A stretch of 27,630 nt of DNA from Nitrospirota bacterium (GCA_015233485.1 JADFXO010000010.1:1-27630); one strand, 5' to 3'; positions 15,041-22,747 are shown, numbered from the stretch's first letter. Notes: generated from the sequence alone by a model not told the origin. Translations and numbers: made by a program.

Positions 15041-15126
15041 GGTAAATTCCCTATACGTATTCTTCATTTTCCTATATAGAATCCAGCCATCTACCGATTG
15101 TTTCAAAATTTCATACATGTAATAAT
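15041..15126 (+). promoter_or_regulatory. Shared promoter module, copy c (HD-GYP gene)
   Basis: ATAGGTAAATTCCCTAT ends with CCTAT at 15050-15054. The second CCTAT is at 15071-15075 (21 bp offset), then 22 bp, TTGTTT (15098-15103), 17 bp and TGTAATAAT (-10 at 15121-15126). The distance from the -10 to the ATG (88 bp) is identical to that of copy d. Confidence 0.85.
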
Positions 15127-15213
15127 AGATTAGGCTATCTTGCAGCCAAGGCTCTGGGAAACGCTTAGAGCAGTGCGATATTCAGTCGGGCTGTTTACTT
15201 GTGGAGGTGGGAA

Positions 15214-17076
15214 ATGTCAGCAATCATAAGCTCCAAATCATCGGAGGAGTATTATAAGCCATTAAACCCTTTTCTCGTAGATTGTGATAAGGCTGAGGAG
15301 GTGGAGGATTTTAACGCTATACTTAAGTGTATAATAAAGTATCTTAAAGAGCAATGCGGTGTCAGTACGTCATTAGACGCCAAACATGAGGCTCTAATCT
15401 CCAATATGGTGGATTATGTCGACTTGCAGACAAGGCTTAAAAAAAGACTCCTTCAAATTGGAATTGCCCTCTCGGCTGAGAAAAACATCGACGTCCTGCT
15501 TGAAATGATTGTGTCAGAGGCGATGAATTTCACTAACGCAGATGGAGGCACGCTCTACATCATGTCGCCTGACGAGCGAAGCCTGTTATTTAAAATAATT
15601 CGAAATAATTCGTTAAATGTGAAAATAGGCGGCTTAAGCGGAAAGCCTCTCACATTTCCACCCGTACCGCTTTACAATGACAACGGCACAAAAAACATGC
15701 AAAACGTCTCCGCACATGTTGCCCTGACTGGTGAAACCATCAATTTCCCTGATGTTTACGAGGCGGAAGGGTTTGACTTTAAGGGGACAAAGGAATACGA
15801 TAAAAAAAACGGTTACCGCTCAAGTTCAATGATAGTAACCCCTTTGAGAAACCACGAACACGAGATAATCGGCGTCTTACAGCTTATTAATGCCGGCAAC
15901 AGTAAAGGCAAGGTGATAGCATTCTCCCAGGATTATCAGTTTCTGATAGAATCTCTGGCCTCGCAGGCGGCAATCGCCATCACAAACTCAACCCTTATAG
16001 GAGAGTTGAGCGCTCTGTGGGATTCCTTTATCAAGGTAATAGCCACAGCGATTGACCAGAAATCCCCGTATACGGGTGGACACATCAGGCGTGTAGCAGA
16101 GCTGACGATGGAGATTGCAAGTGGACTTAACAACTCAGAAGATGAGAAGTGGGTGGGTTTTAGCCTTACGCCGGATGAGCAGAAGGAATTGAAGACAGCC
16201 GCGTGGATGCACGACATTGGAAAAATAACCACACCGGAATACGTAGTTGATAAGGCCACTAAGCTGGAGACTATATATGACCGCGTGAATACGGTAAACA
16301 TGAGAATTGAGGTATTAAAAAGGGATGTCGAAAACGAATATCTGAAAAAGAAGCTCGAACTTATGGCCGCGCATAGCGGAAACAACCAGAGCGCCCTTCA
16401 AAAACTCGATGATGAGTTCTCAGGGCGAATTGCGGAACTGGACGGCGATAGGATGTTTTTAAAGACGACCAACATAGGTGGCGAGTTTACCTCGGACGAT
16501 AAAATCAAAAGAATACAAAAGATAGCCTCATACAATATTATTGTCGACGGCATTCCTGCGCCTATTTTAAACGACGATGAGGTAATGAATCTGTGCATAC
16601 AAAGAGGAACACTATCAGACCATGAGCGCGGAATAATACAGAACCATGTCGTAATGACATATAAAATGCTGAGTCAACTGCCGTGGCCTAAAAAGATGAA
16701 AAATGTTCCCACTTATGCGGGCGAACACCACGAAAAACTTGACGGCACAGGGTATCCAAACGGCGTGTCCGCAGAGAGGCTGTCCATGCAGTCAAGAATA
16801 ATGGCAATCGCCGATATATTTGAGGCGCTGTCGGCAGCGGACAGACCATACAAACCGGGTAAAAAGCTCTCCGAGTGCGTTAAAATTCTCACCTTCATGG
16901 CAAAAGATGGACATGTTGACAAAGAAGTGATCGATTTTTTCATAACCTCAGGGATACTATTTCAGTACGCAAAAAGGGAATTGAAGGAATCCCAGATAGA
17001 TAATTTTACTTATAACGGCAAAGAATATACATTTAGCGAAGTGAATGTCCATATCGATAGCCGTAATATAACCTGA
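15214..17076 (+). CDS. GAF-HD-GYP cyclic-di-GMP phosphodiesterase
   Basis: The 620-aa cytoplasmic protein has a coiled N-terminal region, a GAF sensor domain (about residues 80-260, e.g. EAMNFTNADGGTLYIMSPDE and LRNHEHEIIGVLQLINA), and an HD-GYP domain. Metal-binding motifs are present: the early His in SPYTGGHIRRV, HDIGKI (His333/Asp334), GEHHEKLDGTGYP (GYP at 513-515) and the late IADIFEALSAADRPYK. An insertion of about 150 residues, partly coiled coil, separates the HD and GYP halves. HD-GYP enzymes hydrolyse c-di-GMP. ATG 15214 is chosen over the upstream TTG (15199), which overlaps the GGAGGTGG ribosome site. It is alone behind module c, next to the two-component pair. Confidence 0.94.
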   Translation: MSAIISSKSSEEYYKPLNPFLVDCDKAEEVEDFNAILKCIIKYLKEQCGVSTSLDAKHEALISNMVDYVDLQTRLKKRLLQIGIALSAEKNIDVLLEMIVSEAMNFTNADGGTLYIMSPDERSLLFKIIRNNSLNVKIGGLSGKPLTFPPVPLYNDNGTKNMQNVSAHVALTGETINFPDVYEAEGFDFKGTKEYDKKNGYRSSSMIVTPLRNHEHEIIGVLQLINAGNSKGKVIAFSQDYQFLIESLASQAAIAITNSTLIGELSALWDSFIKVIATAIDQKSPYTGGHIRRVAELTMEIASGLNNSEDEKWVGFSLTPDEQKELKTAAWMHDIGKITTPEYVVDKATKLETIYDRVNTVNMRIEVLKRDVENEYLKKKLELMAAHSGNNQSALQKLDDEFSGRIAELDGDRMFLKTTNIGGEFTSDDKIKRIQKIASYNIIVDGIPAPILNDDEVMNLCIQRGTLSDHERGIIQNHVVMTYKMLSQLPWPKKMKNVPTYAGEHHEKLDGTGYPNGVSAERLSMQSRIMAIADIFEALSAADRPYKPGKKLSECVKILTFMAKDGHVDKEVIDFFITSGILFQYAKRELKESQIDNFTYNGKEYTFSEVNVHIDSRNIT

Positions 17077-17103
17077 TTCCAATCTTAACGTTGTTTGGAC
17101 AAC

Positions 17104-17157
17104 TATGCCGTTAAACACAATCTGATAGCCAAGCGCAAGGCCAGTACGCCACGGTAA
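17104..17157 (+). pseudogene. Relic of the 3' end of a NarL-type response regulator gene
   Basis: This stretch encodes YAVKHNLIAKRKASTPR and a stop. Its first eight codons match the end of the regulator at 14868-14906 (YAVKHNLIGQDE) with three third-position or near-silent changes in the DNA. No other part of a regulator gene is present, because it begins 27 bp after the HD-GYP stop. It shows that this intergenic region is a duplicate of the one at 14868-15213. Confidence 0.7.
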
Positions 17158-17262
17158 ACGCATTAGAAATAAAGCAGAAAGTGTCTGTGCAGTTAAGGGT
17201 TTCCTGGATTCCTGCGAAAGCAGGAATCCAGAAGAGGAACTTTCTATAGTAATGCGTTTGCC
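17153..17262. mobile_element. Candidate miniature inverted-repeat element
   Basis: GGTAAACGCATTA (17153-17165) and TAATGCGTTTGCC (17250-17262) form 13-bp terminal inverted repeats with one mismatch around a 110-bp non-coding element. Inside is a perfect 12-bp stem with a GAAA loop (17204-17231: CTGGATTCCTGC and GCAGGAATCCAG). The end motif also occurs before repeat copy 2 (14910-14923) and near 2480. No target-site duplication is clear. Confidence 0.5.
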
Positions 17263-17291
17263 CTGCCAGTACGCTCGATACCGGTAATATA

Positions 17292-17377
17292 GGTAATTTC
17301 CCTATATATAGTCCGAATAACCCTATTTGGAATCCAGCCTTATACCGATTGATTCAAAATTTCATTCATGTGATAAT
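17292..17377 (+). promoter_or_regulatory. Shared promoter module, copy d (small proteins/KorAB/bacterioferritin operon)
   Basis: ATAGGTAATTTCCCTAT ends with CCTAT at 17301-17305. The second CCTAT is at 17322-17326, then 22 bp, TTGATT (17349-17354), 17 bp and TGTGATAAT (-10 at 17372-17377). A GCGATA-TCT-TATCGC inverted repeat (17426-17440) lies in the leader just before the ribosome site. With the relic and the inverted-repeat element, this fills the 388-base gap 17077-17464. Confidence 0.85.
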
Positions 17378-17464
17378 TAACCAAGCTGTTTTATAGCCTG
17401 ATGTATGAAAAAAGAGCAGAGTACCGCGATATCTTATCGCACAATTTACCGGTGGAGGTGGAAA

Positions 17465-17743
17465 ATGTCAGGGGTTATGGATTTAAGAGCGTCGGATTTG
17501 GAGAAGGATTCGCAGACATTTAAACCGTCACCTGCGGGAAGGTCTTCTCATGCGGATAAACCTTCCCATGATCGTAATTGTTTTATGATTACCCTTTGGG
17601 ATAACGATCTTTGGGGTCACGATCACGATATTGTAGTGTGTTTCTCCGGGGAAGTTAACGGTGATTATAGTGAATGCGTAGATTGCGAAGCGATTATATG
17701 CAAATTAAGAGCTAACCCCGTTGAAAGGAGGATTAACATATGA
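17465..17743 (+). CDS. Unknown 92-aa protein with a Cys cluster
   Basis: No family is recognised. The first third is polar and probably disordered; the rest contains NCFMITLWDNDLWGHDHDI, then VVCFSGE and ECVDCEAIICK, giving five cysteines (one CxxC) and several His that could bind metal. ATG 17465 is chosen because GGAGGTGG precedes it, in a leader resembling that of the HD-GYP gene. It is the first gene after promoter module d, and its stop overlaps the next start codon (ATGA), indicating translational coupling. Confidence 0.75.
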   Translation: MSGVMDLRASDLEKDSQTFKPSPAGRSSHADKPSHDRNCFMITLWDNDLWGHDHDIVVCFSGEVNGDYSECVDCEAIICKLRANPVERRINI

Positions 17744-17937
17744 AATGTCCTTTTTATATAAAAAGTATGTGTAGTAAAGTTGTCACGTATGAATACTATC
17801 CGAGTTTCTTTCAAGTAAAAGAATACTGCACGTCGGGGATGGACAATTTCAAAAAATGCCCCTTCTATAAATTTGGTCAGACATTAACCGGATTGCATAC
17901 AACAGCCGGGGTGTATATAGGGGAGAGTAAACTCTAA
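17740..17937 (+). CDS. 65-aa four-Cys protein
   Basis: The sequence has cysteines at 3, 11, 30 and 40, and two CPFY boxes (residues 3-6 and 40-43), so it looks like a small zinc or iron-sulfur binding protein with internal symmetry. I do not recognise a named family. It starts inside the stop of the preceding gene (ATGA overlap), with AAAGGAGG upstream, and is followed 48 bp later by a helical protein gene. The context links it to the KorAB operon. Confidence 0.75.
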   Translation: MKCPFYIKSMCSKVVTYEYYPSFFQVKEYCTSGMDNFKKCPFYKFGQTLTGLHTTAGVYIGESKL

Positions 17938-17985
17938 GTAGCAGCTTAACAATTTTTCCATTAATAGATATAAGGAGGTCATGCA

Positions 17986-18519
17986 ATGAGTAAAGATGCG
18001 ATAAATAACGGAGCGTCAGGTGATGTTGTAAACGAAACTGCAAGTCAAACCTGCATTCAGGGAACGCAAATCGTATATACACCGAGGGAAATGACTGAAT
18101 ATGTCCAGTTCCGAATAAATTCTTTCAATGAAAAGGCCAGGAACTTATACGATGTCCTGGTAACTGAAAAAAGCATAAGGGATTTTAAGGAGGAGGCGTC
18201 GGCCATAACTACGGGGTTCATGGCAAAAGTCAGGGACATCGTCGATGTGTCAGACGCCAGGCGCCTTGTCGATGATCTAAAAGCCAGGCCCAAAGAACTG
18301 AAAAAGGAAACCTTATCTTTTTATAAAGAGATGACGGATTCCCTGAAAAAGACATATTACTCGTTAGTCTGGTTATACGTAAACTATCCGAACGCAGAGT
18401 TAAAGTTGGATCACGGCGATGGAAACATCGCCGCCAATGTCAATAGCGCTGAAGGAGTGCGCTTAAGAGAATCTAAGCAAGTCCGTGAGACTTCGAAGAT
18501 GTCGATTGTAAAACGGTAA
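17986..18519 (+). CDS. Unknown 177-aa helical protein
   Basis: The protein is predominantly charged and helical in appearance (about residues 35-135, with heptad-like stretches such as DFKEEASAITTGFMAKVRDI), without signal peptide or membrane segment. It has only one Cys (in the N-terminal region), unlike its small neighbours. No family is recognised. TAAGGAGGTC precedes the ATG. Its place between Cys-rich genes and ahead of the KorAB genes suggests a structural or accessory role, but that is only context. Confidence 0.8.
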   Translation: MSKDAINNGASGDVVNETASQTCIQGTQIVYTPREMTEYVQFRINSFNEKARNLYDVLVTEKSIRDFKEEASAITTGFMAKVRDIVDVSDARRLVDDLKARPKELKKETLSFYKEMTDSLKKTYYSLVWLYVNYPNAELKLDHGDGNIAANVNSAEGVRLRESKQVRETSKMSIVKR

Positions 18520-18566
18520 AAAAGAACTTAAAGCGGCATGGGTACACTGCTGAGGAGGGTATGGGA

Positions 18567-18875
18567 GTGAACAGCGATGGCAGGATTAGTTCCAATGTAA
18601 TAAGGGACTTACGTAAAAGCTTTCTGGCTAAAACCGAATATTTTACAAGGGAGAAGGCGGATGTCAAATGTTGGAAGTTCATGGATTGTCCACAAGAGAT
18701 TATGAACGTGTGTCCGGCTGTGCTTCATAACTCGGAAAGGTGGTGGTTAGCTTCGGAAAGCCTTAGCGGACTGAAAGACCGTGCCCCACGCCCAGTAGTC
18801 TCATGTACCCAATGTGACTTCTATCGGGCCGCCAAACACATGTATGACGAGAAATTTGGCAGGATTACGGCATAG
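18567..18875 (+). CDS. Two-CW-like Cys-rich protein
   Basis: The 102-aa protein carries CWKFMDCPQEIMNVCPAVLH, later a WW pair, and VSCTQCDFY, giving the C-W-x-F-x2-C / C-P-A / C-x2-C-x-F-Y pattern of small two-CW-type proteins found in metabolically versatile anaerobes. Five Cys could hold a metal or iron-sulfur cluster. GTG 18567 is preferred because GGAGG (18554-18558) lies eight bases before it; the ATG at 18561 would have only a two-base spacer. It directly precedes the 2-oxoacid oxidoreductase genes (48 bp), in the same operon. Confidence 0.75.
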   Translation: MNSDGRISSNVIRDLRKSFLAKTEYFTREKADVKCWKFMDCPQEIMNVCPAVLHNSERWWLASESLSGLKDRAPRPVVSCTQCDFYRAAKHMYDEKFGRITA

Positions 18876-18923
18876 GCATTTATTGTATGAACAAAACAGT
18901 CAGAATGAACCATGGAGGAGGAT

Positions 18924-20648
18924 ATGGACTACACTATAGTAATTGGCGGTGAAGCGGGCCAGGGACTGCAGACAATCGGAAGTGTTTTAGCGCGGTTATT
19001 TTCCCGCATGGGCTATCACGTGTTTTCACACCAGGACTATATGTCAAGAGTAAGGGGCGGACATAATTATTACCAGCTGCGATTTGGCGATATAGAAATA
19101 TCGTCATCCAGGCAAAAGGCGCATATTTTAGTAGCCCTTGACCTGGCCACGATAAAGCTGCACAAAGACGGTCTTGAAGAAAACGGCATAATAGTCTATG
19201 ACGCCCAGCTCATCAAGAAGACGTTTACCGGCCCCGAATATCTGAACGTGCCTTTCGATAAGATAGCAATCGAAACCGGCGGGGATAGAATTATGTCAAA
19301 CACGGCGGCTGTAGGCGCAGTCCTGGGTATGCTGAGGCTGGAGATAACATTGCTTGAGGAAATTATCCACGAGAATCTAAAGAAAAAAGGCAGCGATATG
19401 ATCGATAAAAACATACTGGTGGCGAAGGCCGGATATAATTATGCGGTGAACGCCTGCAGCCAGTGCGGCTTTTTTCCACAAATACAGGACAAAAACGGGC
19501 ATATGCTAATTGATACCTCACAGGCGATAGGGCTTGGGGCGGTTACGAGCGGCTGCAAGTTTTACTGCGGATATCCCATGACGCCCGCAACGGCCGTAAT
19601 GAATTACGTCGCGTCGAAGGCCCATGAGCATTCCATAGTAGTGGAGCAGACAGAGGATGAGATAAGCTCCATCAATATGGCCCTTGGTGCGTCTTTTGCG
19701 GGTGTGAGGGCGATGACCGGAAGTTCCGGCGGAGGATTTGCCCTGATGGCCGAGGGGGTGTCTTTTGCCGGCATGGCGGAGCTGCCGGTCGTTATAACGG
19801 TGTCTCAACGGCCTGGCCCTGCCACAGGACTGCCGACACGCACGGAACAGGGAGACCTGTTATTTGTGCTTCACGCCGGACACGGTGAATTTCCACGTGT
19901 GGTGTTTGCCCCCGGGAATCCCGCGCAGGGTATTCATCTGACAAACAAGGCATTTGACCTTGCCGAAAAGTATCAAATTCCGGCCTTCATTGTGACTGAC
20001 CAGTACATAGCCGACGCGCAGTGGACTTATGATTCTATTGATACAGAAGACCTGGTCTATACGGACTACAGATTGAGAGCGAAAGAAGGGGATGAGCTGG
20101 AGAGCGCGTATCAACGCTATAACTATTCTGAAGGCCCTGTGTCGCCGCTGGCGGTGCCAGGCATCTCAAAACGTCTGGTCGTAGTGGACAGCGACGAACA
20201 CGACAAGGATGGGCATATGATAGAGGACGCCGATACGCGCGTGAAAATGGTACAAAAGAGGGTTTTACAAAAGCTCTCTTTAATTCAACAAGAAATAGAC
20301 CCGCCCCTATTCTATGGAAGTGAAAAACCGGATGTCGTTGTAACCGGATGGGGCTCCACCTATGGGATTATAAAAGACGCCGTTATGTCACTTGGCAAAA
20401 CTTATAATATAGCCATGCTTCATTTCTCACAGATTTACCCATTTCCTTTAACTGAAAAGTTCGATTACCTGAAGATACTATCAGAAGCAAGGACAACAAT
20501 CTGTGTGGAAAACAACGCAACCGGCCAGTTTGCTTATCTTATGCGTGGTGAGACAGGTTATAAGTTCACCCACAATATTAACCATTTTGACGGAAGGCCA
20601 TTTTTGCTCGAAGGTCTTATGGGAGAGATAAATGAACGCGTTAGATGA
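18924..20648 (+). CDS. korA: 2-oxoacid:ferredoxin oxidoreductase, fused gamma-alpha subunit (KorA type)
   Basis: The 574-aa subunit fuses the gamma domain (about residues 1-185; IGGEAGQGLQTIG and SRVRGGHNYYQLRFG) with the alpha domain (YPMTPATAVMNYV, EQTEDEISSINMALGASFAG, SSGGGFALMAEG, RPGPATGLPTRTEQGDL). With the beta subunit it carries out CoA-dependent oxidation, or the reverse carboxylation, of a 2-oxoacid with ferredoxin; 2-oxoglutarate is likely but not proved. ATG 18924 is chosen: the ATG at 18912 overlaps the GGAGGAGG ribosome site. The gene overlaps korB by 17 bp. Confidence 0.93.
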   Translation: MDYTIVIGGEAGQGLQTIGSVLARLFSRMGYHVFSHQDYMSRVRGGHNYYQLRFGDIEISSSRQKAHILVALDLATIKLHKDGLEENGIIVYDAQLIKKTFTGPEYLNVPFDKIAIETGGDRIMSNTAAVGAVLGMLRLEITLLEEIIHENLKKKGSDMIDKNILVAKAGYNYAVNACSQCGFFPQIQDKNGHMLIDTSQAIGLGAVTSGCKFYCGYPMTPATAVMNYVASKAHEHSIVVEQTEDEISSINMALGASFAGVRAMTGSSGGGFALMAEGVSFAGMAELPVVITVSQRPGPATGLPTRTEQGDLLFVLHAGHGEFPRVVFAPGNPAQGIHLTNKAFDLAEKYQIPAFIVTDQYIADAQWTYDSIDTEDLVYTDYRLRAKEGDELESAYQRYNYSEGPVSPLAVPGISKRLVVVDSDEHDKDGHMIEDADTRVKMVQKRVLQKLSLIQQEIDPPLFYGSEKPDVVVTGWGSTYGIIKDAVMSLGKTYNIAMLHFSQIYPFPLTEKFDYLKILSEARTTICVENNATGQFAYLMRGETGYKFTHNINHFDGRPFLLEGLMGEINERVR

Positions 20649-21483
20649 TTATAAAGGCCAGGAACCTGCATGGTGCCCGGGCTGCGGCAATTATGCGATA
20701 TTGCAGGCATTGAAAGGCGCCCTTGCCGGGCTGGGGATAAAACCGCATGGCGTTACAATAGTCTCTGGCATTGGGCAGGCGGCCAAGCTGCCGCATTATA
20801 TGAAATGTAATACGTTTAACGGCCTGCACGGGCGCGCCTTGCCCCCCGCCACGGGAATACGCCTTGCCAACCATGAAATGCCCGTAATAGTGGTATCCGG
20901 CGACGGCGATTGTTACGGTGAGGGAGGAAACCACCTTATTCACGCGATAAGAAGAAACATAGACGTTACGCTGTTAGTGCATGACAATCAAATATACGGG
21001 CTTACAAAAGGCCAGGCCTCCCCAACCACCACACAGGGAGTCATAACGAAGACGCAGCCGTTTGGCGCTAACGCCTCAGAGCTTAATCCGATATCTTTGG
21101 CCATCGGATTGGATTGCAGCTTCGTGGCGCGCGGATACGCCGCCGATACCGTCTTTCTCAAATCTATAATGAAAGATGCAATCAACCACAAAGGGTTCGC
21201 GCTTGTGGATATACTTCAGCCATGCGTAACATTTAACAAGCTAAACACCTACAAATGGTACACGGAGAGGGTTTATCGACTGGACGACTCCTATAATCCC
21301 TATGACCGTGTGGGGGCGTTTAAACTGGCTGTCGAACTGTCAGACAAAATACCAACGGGGATTATCTACATAAATGACAAGCCGGCCTTTGAAGAGCGCA
21401 TATCGATACTGAAAGAAGTTCCGCTTGTCAGACAGGGCTTTTCCCTGAAAAACGCGCTAAAAGAACTGGATAAGTTCTTTTAA
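20632..21483 (+). CDS. korB: 2-oxoacid:ferredoxin oxidoreductase beta subunit (KorB type)
   Basis: The 283-aa subunit holds thiamine diphosphate and a [4Fe-4S] cluster. Visible motifs are WCPGCGNYAIL (Cys15 and Cys18), SGIGQAAKLPHY, the TPP/Mg site GDGDCYGEGGNH with DNQIYGLTKGQASPTT, and a late QPCVTFN cysteine. It overlaps korA by 17 bp, so they are translationally coupled. No separate ferredoxin-like delta subunit is nearby, as usual for two-subunit KorAB enzymes. In autotrophs this enzyme serves the reductive TCA cycle; otherwise oxidative metabolism. Confidence 0.94.
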   Translation: MNALDDYKGQEPAWCPGCGNYAILQALKGALAGLGIKPHGVTIVSGIGQAAKLPHYMKCNTFNGLHGRALPPATGIRLANHEMPVIVVSGDGDCYGEGGNHLIHAIRRNIDVTLLVHDNQIYGLTKGQASPTTTQGVITKTQPFGANASELNPISLAIGLDCSFVARGYAADTVFLKSIMKDAINHKGFALVDILQPCVTFNKLNTYKWYTERVYRLDDSYNPYDRVGAFKLAVELSDKIPTGIIYINDKPAFEERISILKEVPLVRQGFSLKNALKELDKFF

Positions 21484-21510
21484 AAACTTACACAGAAATA
21501 CGTTTTATAG

Positions 21511-21530
21511 ATTCCTGCTTTCGCGGGAAT
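21511..21530. repeat. Small hairpin repeat of the ATTCCTGC type
   Basis: ATTCCTGC-TTTC-GCGGGAAT forms an 8-bp stem (one G-T pair) between korB and the first bacterioferritin. The same arm sequence is in the hairpin at 17204-17231, so a family of short palindromic repeats exists in this genome. Confidence 0.6.
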
Positions 21531-21571
21531 GACAAAGCTAAGAAAAAGAAGTTATTCCAAAGGAGGAAGAC

Positions 21572-22042
21572 ATGAAAGGTAACGAAAAAACTATTGAGCT
21601 GTTAAATCCCTTGCTTGCCGATGAGCTGACTGCGATAAACCAGTATATAGTTCACGCGGAGATGTGCAGAAATTGGGACTATGAACGCCTGCACAAGAGT
21701 GTGGAAAAACGCGCCATTGACGAAATGAAACATGCCGAGAAACTGATTGCCAGGATCCTTTTTCTTGAAGGTATCCCAATAGTCAGCAACTTAAACAAGA
21801 TTCATATAGGTGCCGACGTGGAAAAACAGCTTAATAACGACAGAGACGCCGAAGAAAGGGCTATTTGGGCGTACCGCGCGGCAATAAAGGTCTGCTTCGA
21901 CCTCGGCGACCACGGCACAAGGGAAATGCTGGAAGATATACTTGAGGACGAGGAAGACCACATAGACCATATCGAGGCTCAGATAGATCAAGTAACCCAT
22001 ATGGGCATAGGAACATACCTGTCTGAGCAAATCGAAAAGTAA
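21572..22042 (+). CDS. bfr: Bacterioferritin, complete ferroxidase site
   Basis: The 156-aa four-helix-bundle protein should form 24-mers that oxidise Fe(II) and store iron. All ferroxidase ligands are present at canonical positions: Glu18, Glu51, His54, Glu94, Glu127 and His130, with Tyr25 and the haem-ligand Met52 in IDEMKHAE. AAAGGAGG precedes the ATG. It follows korB by 88 bp on the same strand; transcription from module d may reach it. A close paralogue follows 91 bp later. Iron storage next to ferredoxin-dependent enzymes and superoxide reductase fits an iron/redox-stress theme. Confidence 0.95.
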   Translation: MKGNEKTIELLNPLLADELTAINQYIVHAEMCRNWDYERLHKSVEKRAIDEMKHAEKLIARILFLEGIPIVSNLNKIHIGADVEKQLNNDRDAEERAIWAYRAAIKVCFDLGDHGTREMLEDILEDEEDHIDHIEAQIDQVTHMGIGTYLSEQIEK

Positions 22043-22133
22043 TAGGCTGCCTGGTGCTTGTTTTTTTGCAACCAGCTTTGTGAACGGGTGAATAGGTTAA
22101 GGTAATTAATAAGTTTTTACGGAGGATGAAGAG

Positions 22134-22652
22134 ATGAAAGGTAGCGAAAAAACTATAGTGTTGTTAAATGATTTACTTGCCGGCGAACTGGCTGCGATAA
22201 ACCAGTATATAGTGCATTCGGAAATGTGCGCCAACTGGGATTACGAACGCCTGTACATGAGTGAGGAAAAACGCTTAATCGATGAAATGAAACATGCCGG
22301 TAAACTGATCTCCAGGATTATTCTTCTTGAAGGTACGCCCATAGTCGACACGTTAAACAAAATCCCTGCATGTGCCAGCGTGGAAAAGCAGCTTAATACC
22401 GAACGCAATGCCAAAAAAAGGGCAATTATTGCATACCGCTCGGCAATTAAGCTCTATTCCAACCTCGGTGACTTGGGCACAAGGGTAATGCTGGGAGAGA
22501 TACTAAAGGACGAAGAGAACCACCTCTGCCAGATTGAGTCTCAGATATATCAAATAACCCATATGGGCATATGTTCATATCTGTCGGGACAAGAAGACTA
22601 CCATTTAGATCATATCGAGTCTCAGGTAGTTCAACAACCAATATGGGCATAG
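22134..22652 (+). CDS. Divergent bacterioferritin paralogue with altered ferroxidase site and extra tail
   Basis: The 172-aa protein aligns with the upstream bacterioferritin without gaps over residues 1-152. Glu18, Tyr25, Glu51, Met52, His54, Glu127 and His130 are kept, but the bridging ligand Glu94 is Lys94, so the di-iron centre is probably impaired. The haem Met is retained. A mixed shell with the active paralogue, like the two-subunit bacterioferritins known elsewhere, is possible. The last 20 residues (EDYHLDHIESQVVQQPIWA region) are out of place: their DNA is a decayed copy of the bfr 3' end, so the natural stop has been lost. GGAGG lies before the ATG. Confidence 0.88.
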   Translation: MKGSEKTIVLLNDLLAGELAAINQYIVHSEMCANWDYERLYMSEEKRLIDEMKHAGKLISRIILLEGTPIVDTLNKIPACASVEKQLNTERNAKKRAIIAYRSAIKLYSNLGDLGTRVMLGEILKDEENHLCQIESQIYQITHMGICSYLSGQEDYHLDHIESQVVQQPIWA

Positions 22653-22701
22653 GCACATAATGGGTACATATCTGTCAAATCGACAGGGAATAGGCAGCTG
22701 T
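22593..22701 (+). repeat. Decayed third copy of the bacterioferritin 3' end
   Basis: Bases from GAAGACTACC onward, including CATATCGAGTCTCAG and ATATGGGCATAGG, align with 21953-22055, the end and 3' flank of the first bfr gene. A frameshift after ATATGGGCATAG has destroyed the reading frame. It supplies the C-terminal extension and stop of the second bfr gene. Confidence 0.7.
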
Positions 22702-22747
22702 TTAATAAGCCGCTGTTTAGATGTTAACAATTAAAAAAGGAGGACAT

